From positions 240,253 to 304,252 of the forward strand of contig NZ_BMLY01000005.1 of the NCBI RefSeq assembly GCF_014645555.1: a stretch of DNA of 64,000 nt. Reading direction: 5' to 3'. The translations under genes were made by a program, and so were the position numbers. Below the pieces are notes generated by a model. The model was not told the DNA's origin, made no database searches, and saw only the letters and a program-made list of their open reading frames with translations. Below, in pieces: positions 28,031-36,898 of the stretch. Every line of letters begins with the position of its first letter. The first letter of the stretch is position 1. Source of the DNA: Silvimonas amylolytica (GTDB taxonomy: Bacteria; Pseudomonadota; Gammaproteobacteria; Burkholderiales; Chitinibacteraceae).

Positions 28031-28606
28031 TCAGGCTGAGACGAGCTCGATCGGGTTTGAGCGTGTCCGTCTTCTGGCCACCAGGGCGATGACGCCCAGA
28101 CCGCCCGCCAGCAACAGCCAGCTTTCCGGTTCGGGCACAGCAGAAACCGCCGCCATGCTCCAGACCGTATTGATGTTGCTATTGCCAGACGGAAAGAAAC
28201 CGCCGCTGACAACCCGGTTAGTCAGCATGTTGAAGCCGAATACCAGGGCTGCAGATTGGCCTGACAGCAAAGTTTGCGGCCACCAGACAAGATCGGAATG
28301 TCCGGAGGTGCTCTCCAGTACAAAACTGTTCTGGCTGCCATCCAGCGAAAACACCGCTGGTTTTTTGAGAGAGCAGCAACCAAAGGCACTGAAAGTGTCC
28401 AGTTCTGGCCAGATTGAACTGGTCAGGTGAACGTCGCTGATATTGGTCACCAGATTGCCGGTGAGTTCGCCGGTCAGATAACCAGAGAACGTCAGCAGGG
28501 TCTGATCACCCCGGGTTGCTGAATAGCTCACGTCAAACAGCGTGGCGTGGGCCATGGTACTAAGCAGCAAGGCGAGTAGCCCGCCGCACCAGGTTCGCAT
28601 TTTCAT
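28031..28606 (-). CDS. PEP-CTERM sorting-domain protein B
   Basis: A 191-residue secreted protein with a signal peptide (MKMRTWCGGLLALLLSTMAHA) and a C-terminal PEP-CTERM element, VPEPESWLLLAGGLGVIALV, followed by the basic RRRTRSN. It matches the protein at 27168 in TGELTGNLVTNISD, the Cys-Cys pair (FGCCSLKK), FSLDGSQNSF and GGFFPSG, but diverges between these. Related PEP-CTERM proteins are exported and tied to exopolysaccharide or biofilm loci in other bacteria; a role here is inferred. A few stop-to-hairpin bases separate it from paralogue A. Confidence 0.85.
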   Translation of the reverse strand: MKMRTWCGGLLALLLSTMAHATLFDVSYSATRGDQTLLTFSGYLTGELTGNLVTNISDVHLTSSIWPELDTFSAFGCCSLKKPAVFSLDGSQNSFVLESTSGHSDLVWWPQTLLSGQSAALVFGFNMLTNRVVSGGFFPSGNSNINTVWSMAAVSAVPEPESWLLLAGGLGVIALVARRRTRSNPIELVSA

Positions 28607-28816
28607 GCTCTTCTCCTGAAGTGGTCGGAAATACCCCCGCTACGGCACTTAAATAACTTTCTCGTGACTGACTTTATATTTTGTTTTAAACGCTAATGGC
28701 TTTCGCTGATTACTTGTATAGCTTTCTTTTTGCGATGCAGCAAGAGCGTGCAAGGTAGAATAGCCAGGCGGTGGCCGATGAGTGAACCTGCTCACACAAA
28801 GGCCGGACCAGATATG
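28607..28816. other. AT-rich gap with no gene seen
   Basis: About 210 bases between PEP-CTERM gene B, whose upstream region this is, and metQ. The stretch 28650-28730 is visibly AT-rich (GACTTTATATTTTGTTTTAA) and may hold the promoter of gene B, but no confident -10/-35 pair is called. Confidence 0.3.
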
Positions 28817-28846
28817 GAAAAACCCAGCGTAAAGCCGGGTTTTTTA
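28817..28846 (-). terminator. Terminator after metQ
   Basis: On the minus strand AACCCGGC-TTTA-CGCTGGGTT forms a stem with one wobble, followed by TTTTCC. It ends the metNIQ transcript 27 bases past the stop. Confidence 0.7.
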
Positions 28847-28872
28847 GCTACCAGCACTTTGCAGGCTGCTGA

Positions 28873-29646
28873 TCAGAATGCAGGAACGACCGCGCCTTTG
28901 TACTTGTCCAGGATGAACTTCTTCGTTTCCGGGCTGGTCAGGGCCGCGGCCAGTTTCTTCATCGCATCGCTATCTTTGTTGTCCGGACGGGCAACCAGAT
29001 AGTTCACGTACGGCGACTGGGCACCTTCGATCGCCAATGCGTCGCGAGTCGGGTTCAGCTTGGCTTGCAGGGCGTAATTGGTGTTGATCAGTGCCAGATC
29101 AACCTGGTTGAGCACGCGCGGCAGGGTGGCGGCTTCCAGTTCACGGAACTTCAGATGCTTGGGGTTCTGGGCGACGTCTTTGGTGGTGGACAGAATGTTG
29201 TTGCTGTCCTTCAGTTTGATCACGCCTTCCTTGTCCAGCAGCAGCAGGGCACGGCCGCCGTTGGTCGCATCGTTCGGGATGGCGACGGTTGCGCCGTCAG
29301 CCAGATCACCCAGCTTCTTCACCTTGCTGGAATACGCGCCAAAGGGCTCAACATGCACGCCAACCACAGTGACCAGATTGGTACCTTTGCCTTTGTTGAA
29401 CTCGGTCAGGTACGGCTTGTGCTGGAAGAAGTTGGCGTCCAGACGCTTCTCGGAAACCTGGATGTTCGGTTGAACGTAGTCGGTAAAGACTTTGACATCC
29501 AGATCCACGCCTTCTTTGGCCAGGATCGGCTTCACGAATTCCAGGATTTCAGCATGTGGCACGGCCGTGGCAGCGACAGTCAGCTTTTCGGCTGCGTGTG
29601 CATTGAAAGCCAGCGCAGCGGCCAGCAGAGTCAGCAGTTTTTTCAT
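28873..29646 (-). CDS. metQ: Methionine ABC transporter substrate-binding protein
   Basis: A 257-residue NlpA/MetQ-type binding protein that delivers methionine to MetNI. The signal peptide ends near residue 18 (FNAHAAEKL) and there is no lipobox Cys, so it should be soluble in the periplasm, unlike E. coli MetQ. Family marks are VPHAEILEFVKPILAKEG, YVQPNIQVSEKRLDANFFQH and DLALINTNYALQA. It is the last gene of metN-metI-metQ, with a 121-base gap from metI. Confidence 0.92.
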   Translation of the reverse strand: MKKLLTLLAAALAFNAHAAEKLTVAATAVPHAEILEFVKPILAKEGVDLDVKVFTDYVQPNIQVSEKRLDANFFQHKPYLTEFNKGKGTNLVTVVGVHVEPFGAYSSKVKKLGDLADGATVAIPNDATNGGRALLLLDKEGVIKLKDSNNILSTTKDVAQNPKHLKFRELEAATLPRVLNQVDLALINTNYALQAKLNPTRDALAIEGAQSPYVNYLVARPDNKDSDAMKKLAAALTSPETKKFILDKYKGAVVPAF

Positions 29647-29767
29647 TATTGCGGTTTCCTTTCGCAGTGTTGTCCCGCCGCCCTGTAACAGGCAGCGGTC
29701 GGGTTTTTCAGAGTTTTGGGCAGGACTGGGTCAACAGCCGTAAAGCAAGAGCATGACGGTGCCCTGT

Positions 29768-30433
29768 TTATTTGCGGGAGAAATGCACGACCAGTTTGTC
29801 GCCGATCATTTGCAGAATCTGCACCAGCACGATGAGGATGATCACGGTGACCACCATCACGTCCGTCTGAAAGCGCTGATAGCCATAGCGGATAGCCAGA
29901 TCACCCAGACCGCCACCGCCGACCACGCCGGCCATCGCGGTATAGCTCACCAACGTAATGGCAGTGACAGTGGCGCCAGCCAGAATGCCCGGGCGGGCTT
30001 CAGGCAGCAGTGCACCGGTAATGATCTGGCGTGTCGTCGCGCCCATGGCCTGCGTGGCTTCGATGATGCCGCGATCAACCTCGCGCAGGGCGGTCTCTAC
30101 CAGCCGGGCAAAGAAGGGCGTTGCACCGATCACCAGCGGTGGGATCGCACCTGCCACGCCCAGCGAGGTACCGGTCAAGAAGACGGTGAACGGGATCATG
30201 ACGATCAGCAGAATCACAAATGGCACGGATCGCAGCACGTTCACTACAAAAGACAGAATGCCGTAGACCGCCGGTTGGTCCAGCAGTTGTTTGCGGCCGG
30301 TCAGGAACAGCAACACGCCCAGCGGCAAGCCCAGCACCAGCGTAAAAAAGAGCGAGCCGCCCAGCATCAGCAGCGTGTCTTGCGTGGCCTGCCAGATGTC
30401 TGACCAGTCCACATTGGTAAAGAGTTCGTTCAT
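29768..30433 (-). CDS. metI: Methionine ABC transporter permease
   Basis: A 221-residue inner-membrane permease with about five hydrophobic helices. The ABC coupling motif is [22 protein letters not shown], with the conserved [16 protein letters not shown]. It pairs with MetN and MetQ to import D- and L-methionine. Its ATG overlaps the metN stop by 4 bases, so the two are translationally coupled. Confidence 0.94.
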   Translation of the reverse strand: MNELFTNVDWSDIWQATQDTLLMLGGSLFFTLVLGLPLGVLLFLTGRKQLLDQPAVYGILSFVVNVLRSVPFVILLIVMIPFTVFLTGTSLGVAGAIPPLVIGATPFFARLVETALREVDRGIIEATQAMGATTRQIITGALLPEARPGILAGATVTAITLVSYTAMAGVVGGGGLGDLAIRYGYQRFQTDVMVVTVIILIVLVQILQMIGDKLVVHFSRK

Positions 30434-31440
30434 CCGCGCAGTACCTCCACGGTCAGGCCGGCATCGGCAAAGGATTGCAGGGCGGTATCCGGATTGCCGC
30501 CGGTAATCGAGAGGATCAACTGGCCGTAGGGTGTGTCTTTGATGCGGTCAATGCGGCCAGACAAGATAGAGAAGTCGATGCCACTTTCGCGCGCGACGCG
30601 GCCCAGGACCGGTTCATAAGTCTGCTCGCCCTGGAACGTCAGGCGCACGATGCGGCCGGGCACGTGCGCAAAAGCATCGTGTTCTTCCGCTTCATCGACG
30701 TTTTCGGCTTCTTGCACAAACCGCTGGGTGGTGATGTGCTGCGGATGCAGGAAGACATCCGCCACATTGCCGACTTCTACAACCTTGCCGGCATCCAGCA
30801 CCGCGACCCGATCACCAATACGACGGATCACATCCATCTCGTGCGTGATCACCACAATGGTCAGATTGAACTCGCGGTTGATCTCGGCCAGCAGTTGCAG
30901 CACCGACTGGGTGGTTTGCGGGTCCAGCGCGCTGGTGGCTTCATCACACAGCAGCACCTTGGGGTTGGTCGCCAGCGCGCGGGCAATGCCCACGCGTTGC
31001 TTCTGGCCGCCCGACAACTGCGCCGGGTATTTGCCGGCATGATCAGATAAACCCACGCGCGCCAGCAATTGCGCCACGCGTTCTTTGATTTGCGTGGCGG
31101 AATACGTACCGGCCAGACGCAGTGGAAACGCCACGTTGTCGGCGACGGTTTTGCTGGAAAGCAAATTGAAGTGCTGGAAAATCATGCCGATACCGCGGCG
31201 CTGTTCACGCAGTTGATCGGTGTTACTGGCACTGATTTCCTGGCCATCGACCAGCACGCGGCCCGAAGTGGGTTTTTCCAGCAAGTTGATCAGTCGTACC
31301 AGCGTGGACTTACCCGCGCCGGAGTGGCCGATGATGCCAAAAATTTCACCGGCTTCAATCTTCAGATCAATGCCGTTGAGCGCCGGAACGGCCCGGCCAT
31401 CCACATCAAATGATTTGTGGACATCAATGAATTCAATCAC
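30430..31440 (-). CDS. metN: Methionine ABC transporter ATP-binding protein
   Basis: A 336-residue ABC ATPase. Walker A is GHSGAGKST, the signature is [15 protein letters not shown], Walker B is [12 protein letters not shown], and the C-terminal ligand-sensing domain (NIL, ending [12 protein letters not shown]) lets methionine inhibit transport from inside. The frame is open 21 codons further upstream, but the GTG at 31440 is chosen: AAGG lies about 9 bases before it and [10 protein letters not shown] aligns with the family start. It is the first gene of metNIQ. No S-adenosylmethionine riboswitch or MetJ box was recognised upstream. Confidence 0.93.
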   Translation of the reverse strand: MIEFIDVHKSFDVDGRAVPALNGIDLKIEAGEIFGIIGHSGAGKSTLVRLINLLEKPTSGRVLVDGQEISASNTDQLREQRRGIGMIFQHFNLLSSKTVADNVAFPLRLAGTYSATQIKERVAQLLARVGLSDHAGKYPAQLSGGQKQRVGIARALATNPKVLLCDEATSALDPQTTQSVLQLLAEINREFNLTIVVITHEMDVIRRIGDRVAVLDAGKVVEVGNVADVFLHPQHITTQRFVQEAENVDEAEEHDAFAHVPGRIVRLTFQGEQTYEPVLGRVARESGIDFSILSGRIDRIKDTPYGQLILSITGGNPDTALQSFADAGLTVEVLRG

Positions 31441-31991
31441 GTAGCAACCTTGTGGGTTACGGAAATTATGGAAATTATCGGGCGTGTTGAGCCTGGCCGC
31501 CATGTTAATGCGTCGGCTTATGTCTGCAAAATCTTTGTAAACCTATGAATATTTCAGATTGGCATGAAGCACAGCGGGCGCGGCCTGGCGGCACGTTCGG
31601 GTCACAGCACGAAGGACGTGATTATACCGCGCCGCAGCAACGAGGCGGCCACCGACAGTCTGACATCCATGTCCAGCCGCATTTTGGTATCAGGGCGACA
31701 GATGTTGTCCGGTTGGGGCCGACAGCGATGATTGCCTGATGCCGCCCATATCAAGGCCGGCATCGTTGATTTAACAGGGCTCGACGAAAATAACCGGGTC
31801 AGCGTTATCTCACATATCCAGTATCCGGTTCATTGCGTTTAAAACACAATTTGTCAGAACTTGTCAGTTTATTCCTGGTTTAAACAAGGATACATGCCGG
31901 TATGACGGTTTGAATTGGCGACTTATCTTTCGCATCACAACCGCTTGATTTGCAATTGCAGATCAGTCCAATTGATCGAAGGAGAAACAAC
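31441..31991. other. 550-base gap, no gene supported
   Basis: Divergent gap between metN and the DUF4397 gene. The only marked signal is a direct repeat of TTGTCAG at 31851 and 31861, exactly one helical turn apart, about 130 bases before the DUF4397 start. Short open frames here have no ribosome binding site or recognisable product. Confidence 0.35.
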
Positions 31992-32807
31992 ATGTCGGGT
32001 GCCAATGAGAGTTACAAAAAGCGTACGTTGTCCGGCTGGTTCAAGGCCGTTGCACTGATTGCCGGCCTGGGCTCACTCTTGCTGTTGACCGCTTGCGGCG
32101 GCGATGATGGCCCGGATGACCGACTGGGTTTGAGCAAACCGGCCGTGCGTCTCATCAACGCCTTCCCCGATGGCCCGACGATCGATGTTGCAACCAACGG
32201 TACCAATTCCGCTTCTGGCCTCGCCTATCTGGGCGTGAAGGCTTACTACGATGTGGATGACACCTCTACGACATTAACGGCCATGCTGGCGGGAACGACC
32301 ACACCAGTCTCAAGCGCGACCTTCAATGCCGCCACCGGCCACAAATACACGTTCGCCTTTGTAGCGGGCACCAGCGCGGCCAATGATTCTGTGCTGATTG
32401 ATGATCCGTATGAAAAAGGACTGTTGTCCAATCAGGCGCGCGTCCGCGTATTGAATGCCGCCTTTAATGCGGGTGCGGTGGATGTTTATATCCTCAAATC
32501 GACAGACTCTCTGGCTTCGGCCACGCCTGTGGCGGGCAATGTTGGCTTCAAGACTGCTTATCCGGCCTCGGGTAATGATTCGATCGATCTGGACGGCGGC
32601 GCCGTGACGGTGGTGGTGACCAACACGGGTTCCAAGACCCCGATCTTTACCTCAACCCAGACTTCACTGGATGACAATGCCGATTGGTTAATCACCGTGG
32701 TGCCGCAACAGGGTATTGCCGCAGTGACACCCAATGCAGTGAAAGTCCTGGTTGTAAAAACCAACGATACGGATAACCCGGGATTTGAATTGACCGCGGC
32801 ATCTTGA
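31992..32807 (+). CDS. DUF4397-domain lipoprotein
   Basis: A 271-residue protein. The ATG at 31992 has GGAGAA about 7 bases upstream. A signal peptide with the lipobox LLTACGG marks it as a lipoprotein. The mature part matches the DUF4397 pattern of beta-rich repeats: VRLINAFPDGPTIDVATNG, then VRVLNAAFNAGAVDVYIL, two related units about 115 residues apart, each followed by a TYTFAFVAG-like or DWLITVV strand. The family is found on bacterial surfaces, with function unknown. A strong terminator follows. Confidence 0.82.
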   Translation: MSGANESYKKRTLSGWFKAVALIAGLGSLLLLTACGGDDGPDDRLGLSKPAVRLINAFPDGPTIDVATNGTNSASGLAYLGVKAYYDVDDTSTTLTAMLAGTTTPVSSATFNAATGHKYTFAFVAGTSAANDSVLIDDPYEKGLLSNQARVRVLNAAFNAGAVDVYILKSTDSLASATPVAGNVGFKTAYPASGNDSIDLDGGAVTVVVTNTGSKTPIFTSTQTSLDDNADWLITVVPQQGIAAVTPNAVKVLVVKTNDTDNPGFELTAAS

Positions 32808-32839
32808 TTGCTGGTTTGGGGCATTGACCGGAATAAAAC

Positions 32840-32869
32840 AAAAAGACCGCCATGATTGGCGGTCTTTTT
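32840..32869. terminator. Bidirectional terminator
   Basis: AAAAAGACCGCCA-TGAT-TGGCGGTCTTTTT serves the DUF4397 gene and, on the other strand, the DUF2252 gene. Confidence 0.88.
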
Positions 32870-32939
32870 ATTGGGTGGGGCTTTGAAGCGTTGATTGCAA
32901 GCTTATGGCCAATTGGTCTGCCGTTTCACCAATCAGTGA

Positions 32940-34148
32940 TTATCCAGAATGCCCGACTGGATGCGTCGACAGCGCATAACGGCGGCAATGTTCCAGATAT
33001 CCTTGTTCATGGCTGCCTACCAGTTCCACCACGCTTTGCCACAGCCAGGAGGGGGCTTCCAGATTCTTGCCACGCCGCTGACGCAGTTCGCCCAGCCAGG
33101 CTTTGCGGTCGTCTTCATCCATTTGCCGGGCATGCGCATTGCCGACGATACGGGCCAGATAATGCGCTACGCGCATGGCTTCGCCGGTTTCCATGATATC
33201 GATATCCAGTTTCAGATCCTGGGGTAGTAGTTCGCGGATGAACACGCCCTGGTCCATAAAACGTGCCGCCACCAACCGGTCACCCAGTGCGGGCGATAAA
33301 TGCTGTGCCCCTTGCTGTACGCGCTGGCTGTTGTCTCGTGGCATGTGCGCGTGGGCATGGCGCGGGGCGGCGGCCTGCACGGCTTGTTTGATATCCATCA
33401 GGCAATAATCCCGGTCTTTGCCGTTGCCCACACCCAGCAAGACGGCATAGCGCAAGAGGCCAAGTGAACTGCACCCTTTCACCCAATAAGCGGCATCCAG
33501 GAGTGTGACCGGGGCGTCGTCCTCGCGAGATTTCAGCTTTGTGGCCAATTGTTTGAGTTCTGGCTGGGCAAACAACGTGCGCAGGGCCGCACGTTCTTCG
33601 CGCGAGAGGGGCCAGAAATGCCCGCTTCGCGGGATCACGGGGTCGGTGTCGTTGATGCGCTCTTTGGCCAGTTGCTTCCAGGTTCGGGTGGTGGCTTCAC
33701 GCATCACCAGTTTGACTGCTTCAGGTTTGTGCTTTGGGTGATGTAGTTTGCCGCTGAACGATTGCTCGTAGCCGCGCACCATTTCTTCAAGCATGCGGGC
33801 AATGACCATGCCAGGCAGCCGGCTACCCCGGCCTGCAGTGGCCAACGATAAACCCAGCCGCACCAGATCATGAGCCGGGTTGCCAATGACGGTCTGGTCC
33901 AGATCGCGAATCTGGATTTCAACATCGCCGTCGGCGTATGCCAGCGGCCCCAGATTGCCTACGTGGCAGTCACCACAAATCCACACTGCGGGGCCGTGAG
34001 GCAAGGCGTGGCCGCGCTGGCTGTGCAGCCACTCGTAAAACTGAACGGTATTGCCACGCACGTAGGCATGCGGCGAACGTGCCATTTTCAGGTTGCGCCG
34101 GGCCAGCAAAACCGGGCGGCGTTCGTCGGGTCTGGGGAGTTTCTTCAT
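32940..34148 (-). CDS. DUF2252 family protein
   Basis: A 402-residue protein of the DUF2252 family, distantly related to kinase-like phosphotransferases. Recognised by PHAYVRGNTVQFYEWL, the motif VWICGDCHVGNLGPLAYADG, the metal-type Asp pair in DLDQTVIGNPAHDLVRLGLSL, and the later VKGCSSLGLLRYAVLLGVGN. CGDCHVGN and the following Asp residues resemble the catalytic loop of aminoglycoside phosphotransferases, which suggests ATP-dependent chemistry; the substrate is unknown. It is transcribed away from a small hypothetical gene at 34218. Confidence 0.85.
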   Translation of the reverse strand: MKKLPRPDERRPVLLARRNLKMARSPHAYVRGNTVQFYEWLHSQRGHALPHGPAVWICGDCHVGNLGPLAYADGDVEIQIRDLDQTVIGNPAHDLVRLGLSLATAGRGSRLPGMVIARMLEEMVRGYEQSFSGKLHHPKHKPEAVKLVMREATTRTWKQLAKERINDTDPVIPRSGHFWPLSREERAALRTLFAQPELKQLATKLKSREDDAPVTLLDAAYWVKGCSSLGLLRYAVLLGVGNGKDRDYCLMDIKQAVQAAAPRHAHAHMPRDNSQRVQQGAQHLSPALGDRLVAARFMDQGVFIRELLPQDLKLDIDIMETGEAMRVAHYLARIVGNAHARQMDEDDRKAWLGELRQRRGKNLEAPSWLWQSVVELVGSHEQGYLEHCRRYALSTHPVGHSG

Positions 34149-34217
34149 GGTGTGATGGCGGGTGGTTGCAATGTTTCATGCTAGGTCCCGCTGTCAGACC
34201 ATGCTGTCAGAGGCGCG

Positions 34218-34463
34218 CTAAAACGGGTTGTCCGTTTCGCTGATTCTGGCGGCCGTGATGTGTGCTGGCAGCGTTTGTGCCTGCAAGGCGGTCACGATCT
34301 CGTTGAGCGCTTCTCGCAGGGCCAGTGCTGCGGCCAGACCGTGCTCATCCCGGGTCAAGTCCAGATTGCCGTAGACGCTGACGCGATCGAGCCTGTTTTC
34401 CAGCGTCAGACCGGCAACTTCCAGTACGTCAGCTTCATTGGCGTATGGGGTAAACGTGGCCAT
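34218..34463 (-). CDS. Small protein of unknown function
   Basis: An 81-residue cytoplasmic protein with no signal peptide. It begins FTPYANEADVLEVAGLTLENRL, followed by a mixed helix (REALNEIVTALQAQTLPA) and an acidic end. Small proteins with this opening occur in betaproteobacterial genomes, but no function is known to me. It precedes the DUF2252 gene by 69 bases on the same strand and follows the nuclease gene by 26 bases, so the three could be co-transcribed. Confidence 0.65.
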   Translation of the reverse strand: MATFTPYANEADVLEVAGLTLENRLDRVSVYGNLDLTRDEHGLAAALALREALNEIVTALQAQTLPAHITAARISETDNPF

Positions 34464-34489
34464 GCAAACCTCTACGGAGCGTGTACGGG

Positions 34490-35368
34490 TTAAAGGGCGC
34501 GGATGAGTTGATGCAGCAAATGCATCAGTTCACGTTCCATCCAGCGTATCAGTTCGTTTTCCAGCCCGCTGCCACGATTGCCACGGGGTGTGCCATGGCT
34601 GTTGCTGCTGGCCGATTGTGGCGGTGGCAGCACCATTGCCCGGTTACGTGCTGCTTCCGGCAGTGCCGGAAACGGGTTGATGCCGGTGCGTTGTTGTAAC
34701 TGGGCAATGGAGACGACTTCATAGTCCTCACCCGGCCCATTCGGGGTGATATAGGCAGCGGCTTGCTGCTTGCGGGGGTTGTATACCGCTTTGTACAGAT
34801 GCGTGGGCACCAGTACCCGGCCGTTCAGGCGCTTGATGCTGCTGCCTTCAAACATCGGGCCGGTGACCACGTAGACCTCGCCGTCGCGCACCGCCATGTC
34901 TCGCACCGATGATTCAATCCCTGCCCACAAACCCCGGTTGTTTTCGGGCGATTGGGGAATCATGTTGGCCAGACTGAAGCTTTGCCCTTGCGCCGTTTTG
35001 TCCGGCATGTCCCCGTTGGGGCTCATATGGCCACGATCAAAACCGCTGTGGACGTAATCTTCCAGCGTGGGGTGTGGCATCCTGGCGAGTGCGGGTTCTT
35101 CATGGAAGGTATCGGTACGCACCAGTTCACGCGCCGATTGCACGCTTTGACGGGTGATGTGTTCTGCGGACCACAACGGCGTGAGCGAGACGCCCGAATA
35201 CAACACGGCAAAAGCATCAAAACAGAGGGCTTTGGTGTTGTGTTCCAGCCGCGCGTTGTAAAGGTCGGGCGCATCGCCATTGAAAAAACGGGCAGGGCAC
35301 TGGCTGGCAGCAGCATGGGCCAGTGTGGTTGCGGCCAGCAAGACGGCCGCGATAGTCGAACGAAGCAT
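34490..35368 (-). CDS. Secreted DNA/RNA non-specific endonuclease
   Basis: A 292-residue NUC1-family beta-beta-alpha-metal nuclease that degrades DNA and RNA. A signal peptide ends at LAHAAASQ. The catalytic His is in the DRGH motif (VHSGFDRGHMSPNGDM) and the metal-binding Asn in ANMIPQSPENNRGLWAGIE. Cys residues in QCPARFF and ALCFDAF suit an extracytoplasmic enzyme. The ATG at 35368 follows a TTG eight codons earlier. Together with the amylase and NagA it fits a polymer-degrading lifestyle. Confidence 0.88.
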   Translation of the reverse strand: MLRSTIAAVLLAATTLAHAAASQCPARFFNGDAPDLYNARLEHNTKALCFDAFAVLYSGVSLTPLWSAEHITRQSVQSARELVRTDTFHEEPALARMPHPTLEDYVHSGFDRGHMSPNGDMPDKTAQGQSFSLANMIPQSPENNRGLWAGIESSVRDMAVRDGEVYVVTGPMFEGSSIKRLNGRVLVPTHLYKAVYNPRKQQAAAYITPNGPGEDYEVVSIAQLQQRTGINPFPALPEAARNRAMVLPPPQSASSNSHGTPRGNRGSGLENELIRWMERELMHLLHQLIRAL

Positions 35369-35507
35369 GGGTGTTTTTATCTGGACGGGCAAACGGACGC
35401 CAGACTACAAACAGTACCGCTCGCTGTCGAGCACCCCTTGCCATTGCTACACGGCCAGGTGGTACGCCTCACAGCCGGTTTGACTGTGGCAAAGGTGTTC
35501 CGGCCCG

Positions 35508-35527
35508 GATCAGATCAGATCAGATCA
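35508..35527. repeat. Tandem GATCA pentanucleotide repeat
   Basis: Four copies of GATCA with a partial fifth (four GATC sites spaced 5 bases apart). It spans the stop codon of the lpxO-like gene at 35520. The frame enters the repeat as CTG ATC TGA, so copy number does not change the protein. Confidence 0.85.
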
Positions 35528-36434
35528 GAAAGAACAAACCTGCCACCGTCAGAATCAGCGCCACGCGGGTAGCGCGGTAGATGCGCGGGTTCCAGCGTTT
35601 GAAGCGCTTGCGTTGTTCTCCCACCCAGTCCGCATAACGGAACAACCGGCTGATCAGGCCTAGATGGTCACCATCGTGATTGGGTGACGACGCGGCGGCC
35701 ACGATATGTAGCCCAACCCACCGATTCACCGCACTGGCCCAGCGGTAACGCATGGGGCGCTCAATATCGCAGAACAGGATCAACCGGCCTTTGCCGCTGT
35801 GGTTTTCCGCGCGGTGAATATAAGTCTCATCAAAGACCACGCCTTCACCGTCACGCCAGCTGTAACGCACACCATCGACCTCGATATAGCAGCGGTCATC
35901 GTTGGGCGTAATCAATCCAAGGTGATAACGCAGGGAACCGGCATAGGGATCGCGGTGCGGGTTGAGTTTGCCGCCATCGGGCAGCCAGGCAAACATGGCG
36001 GCCTTGACGCTTGGCAGGTTGCGCAACAGCGCGGTGGTGCGCGGGCAGAGGGTTTCGGCAGACGGGTGACTTTCGCCGTACCACTTCAGATAAAACCGTT
36101 TCCAGCCGTACTTGAAAAACGAGTTGAACCCCGCGTCGTCGTTATGTTGCGCGGCGCGGATTTCCTGTGCTTGCAGCAAGCGAGCGCCTTCGTCGCGGAT
36201 TTCCTGCCAGTGACTTTGCAAATATTTGAGGTCAGGGAAGGCGCTGACCGGCAGAAACGGGGTCTCCGGCACGCTGGAGAACGCATACATCAGCACATTA
36301 AGCGGTGCCGCGACCGAGGAGTGATCAAACACCTGATGGCGCAATGAGTGTCGCACCCTGCCACGCAAATGCACACGCAAGATGGCCGTTGCCAGCAACA
36401 GGACCAGTGCAGCCTTGATGACCAGATTTTCCAT
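35520..36434 (-). CDS. lpxO: LpxO-like lipid A 2-hydroxylase
   Basis: A 304-residue Fe(II)/2-oxoglutarate dioxygenase of the aspartyl/asparaginyl beta-hydroxylase family. LpxO hydroxylates a secondary acyl chain of lipid A on the inner membrane. The iron ligands appear as HRDPYAGSLRYHL (HxD) and HRAENHSGKGRLILF (distal His and the 2-oxoglutarate Arg). Hydrophobic segments at both ends (ALVLLLATAILRV, VALILTVAGLFFLI) fit membrane attachment. Its 3' end contains a GATCA repeat. It is divergent from the amylase gene, with two inverted repeats in the 540-base gap. Confidence 0.85.
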   Translation of the reverse strand: MENLVIKAALVLLLATAILRVHLRGRVRHSLRHQVFDHSSVAAPLNVLMYAFSSVPETPFLPVSAFPDLKYLQSHWQEIRDEGARLLQAQEIRAAQHNDDAGFNSFFKYGWKRFYLKWYGESHPSAETLCPRTTALLRNLPSVKAAMFAWLPDGGKLNPHRDPYAGSLRYHLGLITPNDDRCYIEVDGVRYSWRDGEGVVFDETYIHRAENHSGKGRLILFCDIERPMRYRWASAVNRWVGLHIVAAASSPNHDGDHLGLISRLFRYADWVGEQRKRFKRWNPRIYRATRVALILTVAGLFFLI

Positions 36435-36649
36435 GGAGTTCTCCCGTGAGGGTGCAAACCGGGCACATCATGATCTGCGGTTGTATGGGCGTGCTGGCTC
36501 AAGCCCGAAGGGCACTGATGGGCTGAGTATGCGCGTAATGACCAGCCCTGTCCGTCAGCCATTGAGATGTTTGTCATGAGGCAGGCATCCCGGCGAGATG
36601 TAGTCACACTCTGACAACACAGGGCGTGTTTACATGTCTTTTTTCGCTG

Positions 36650-36675
36650 ATTCACACCGGTTTTAACGTGTGAAT
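36650..36675. promoter_or_regulatory. Inverted repeat in lpxO-amylase gap
   Basis: ATTCACAC-N10-GTGTGAAT, a perfect 8-bp inverted repeat. The arms lie one to two helical turns apart, as for a dimeric repressor or activator site. It lies 216 bases from lpxO and 304 from the amylase start. The regulator is unknown. Confidence 0.4.
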
Positions 36676-36886
36676 GGCAGCACTTCGCACCCATTTAGAC
36701 ACCGCTTGTCGGAAGGGTAAGGTATTGATGCAGTGCGGAAAAAATGCCTTTTGACTGATACATTCGTCATGCAGACGGCATAGATGCTCGGTCGACCCTT
36801 TCGTAGGCGATCAGCTTGTAGCGGGTTTCATAAAAGATTGGTAGTTGAGTACAGAAAATGGGCTGTTTAGGCTGATTTGCGAAATC

Positions 36887-36898
36887 CAAACCGGTTTG
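36887..36898. promoter_or_regulatory. Palindrome upstream of the amylase gene
   Basis: CAAACCGGTTTG is a perfect 12-base palindrome about 80 bases before the amylase start. Its form resembles operators of the LacI family, which often control sugar genes; this is inference. The rest of the 36435-36978 gap shows no further named element. Confidence 0.4.

Noticed and set aside
28873..29646. MetQ without a lipobox as a defect
   Set aside because: Soluble periplasmic MetQ forms are common in Betaproteobacteria, so the lack of a Cys is not by itself anomalous.
31441..31600. SAM riboswitch or MetJ box upstream of metN
   Set aside because: No matching conserved core or AGACGTCT-type repeats were seen in the upstream bases.
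35508..35530. Phase variation of lpxO by GATCA repeat slippage
   Set aside because: The coding frame enters the repeat as CTG ATC TGA, so the stop falls inside the first units whatever the copy number (two or more). Slippage cannot alter the protein.
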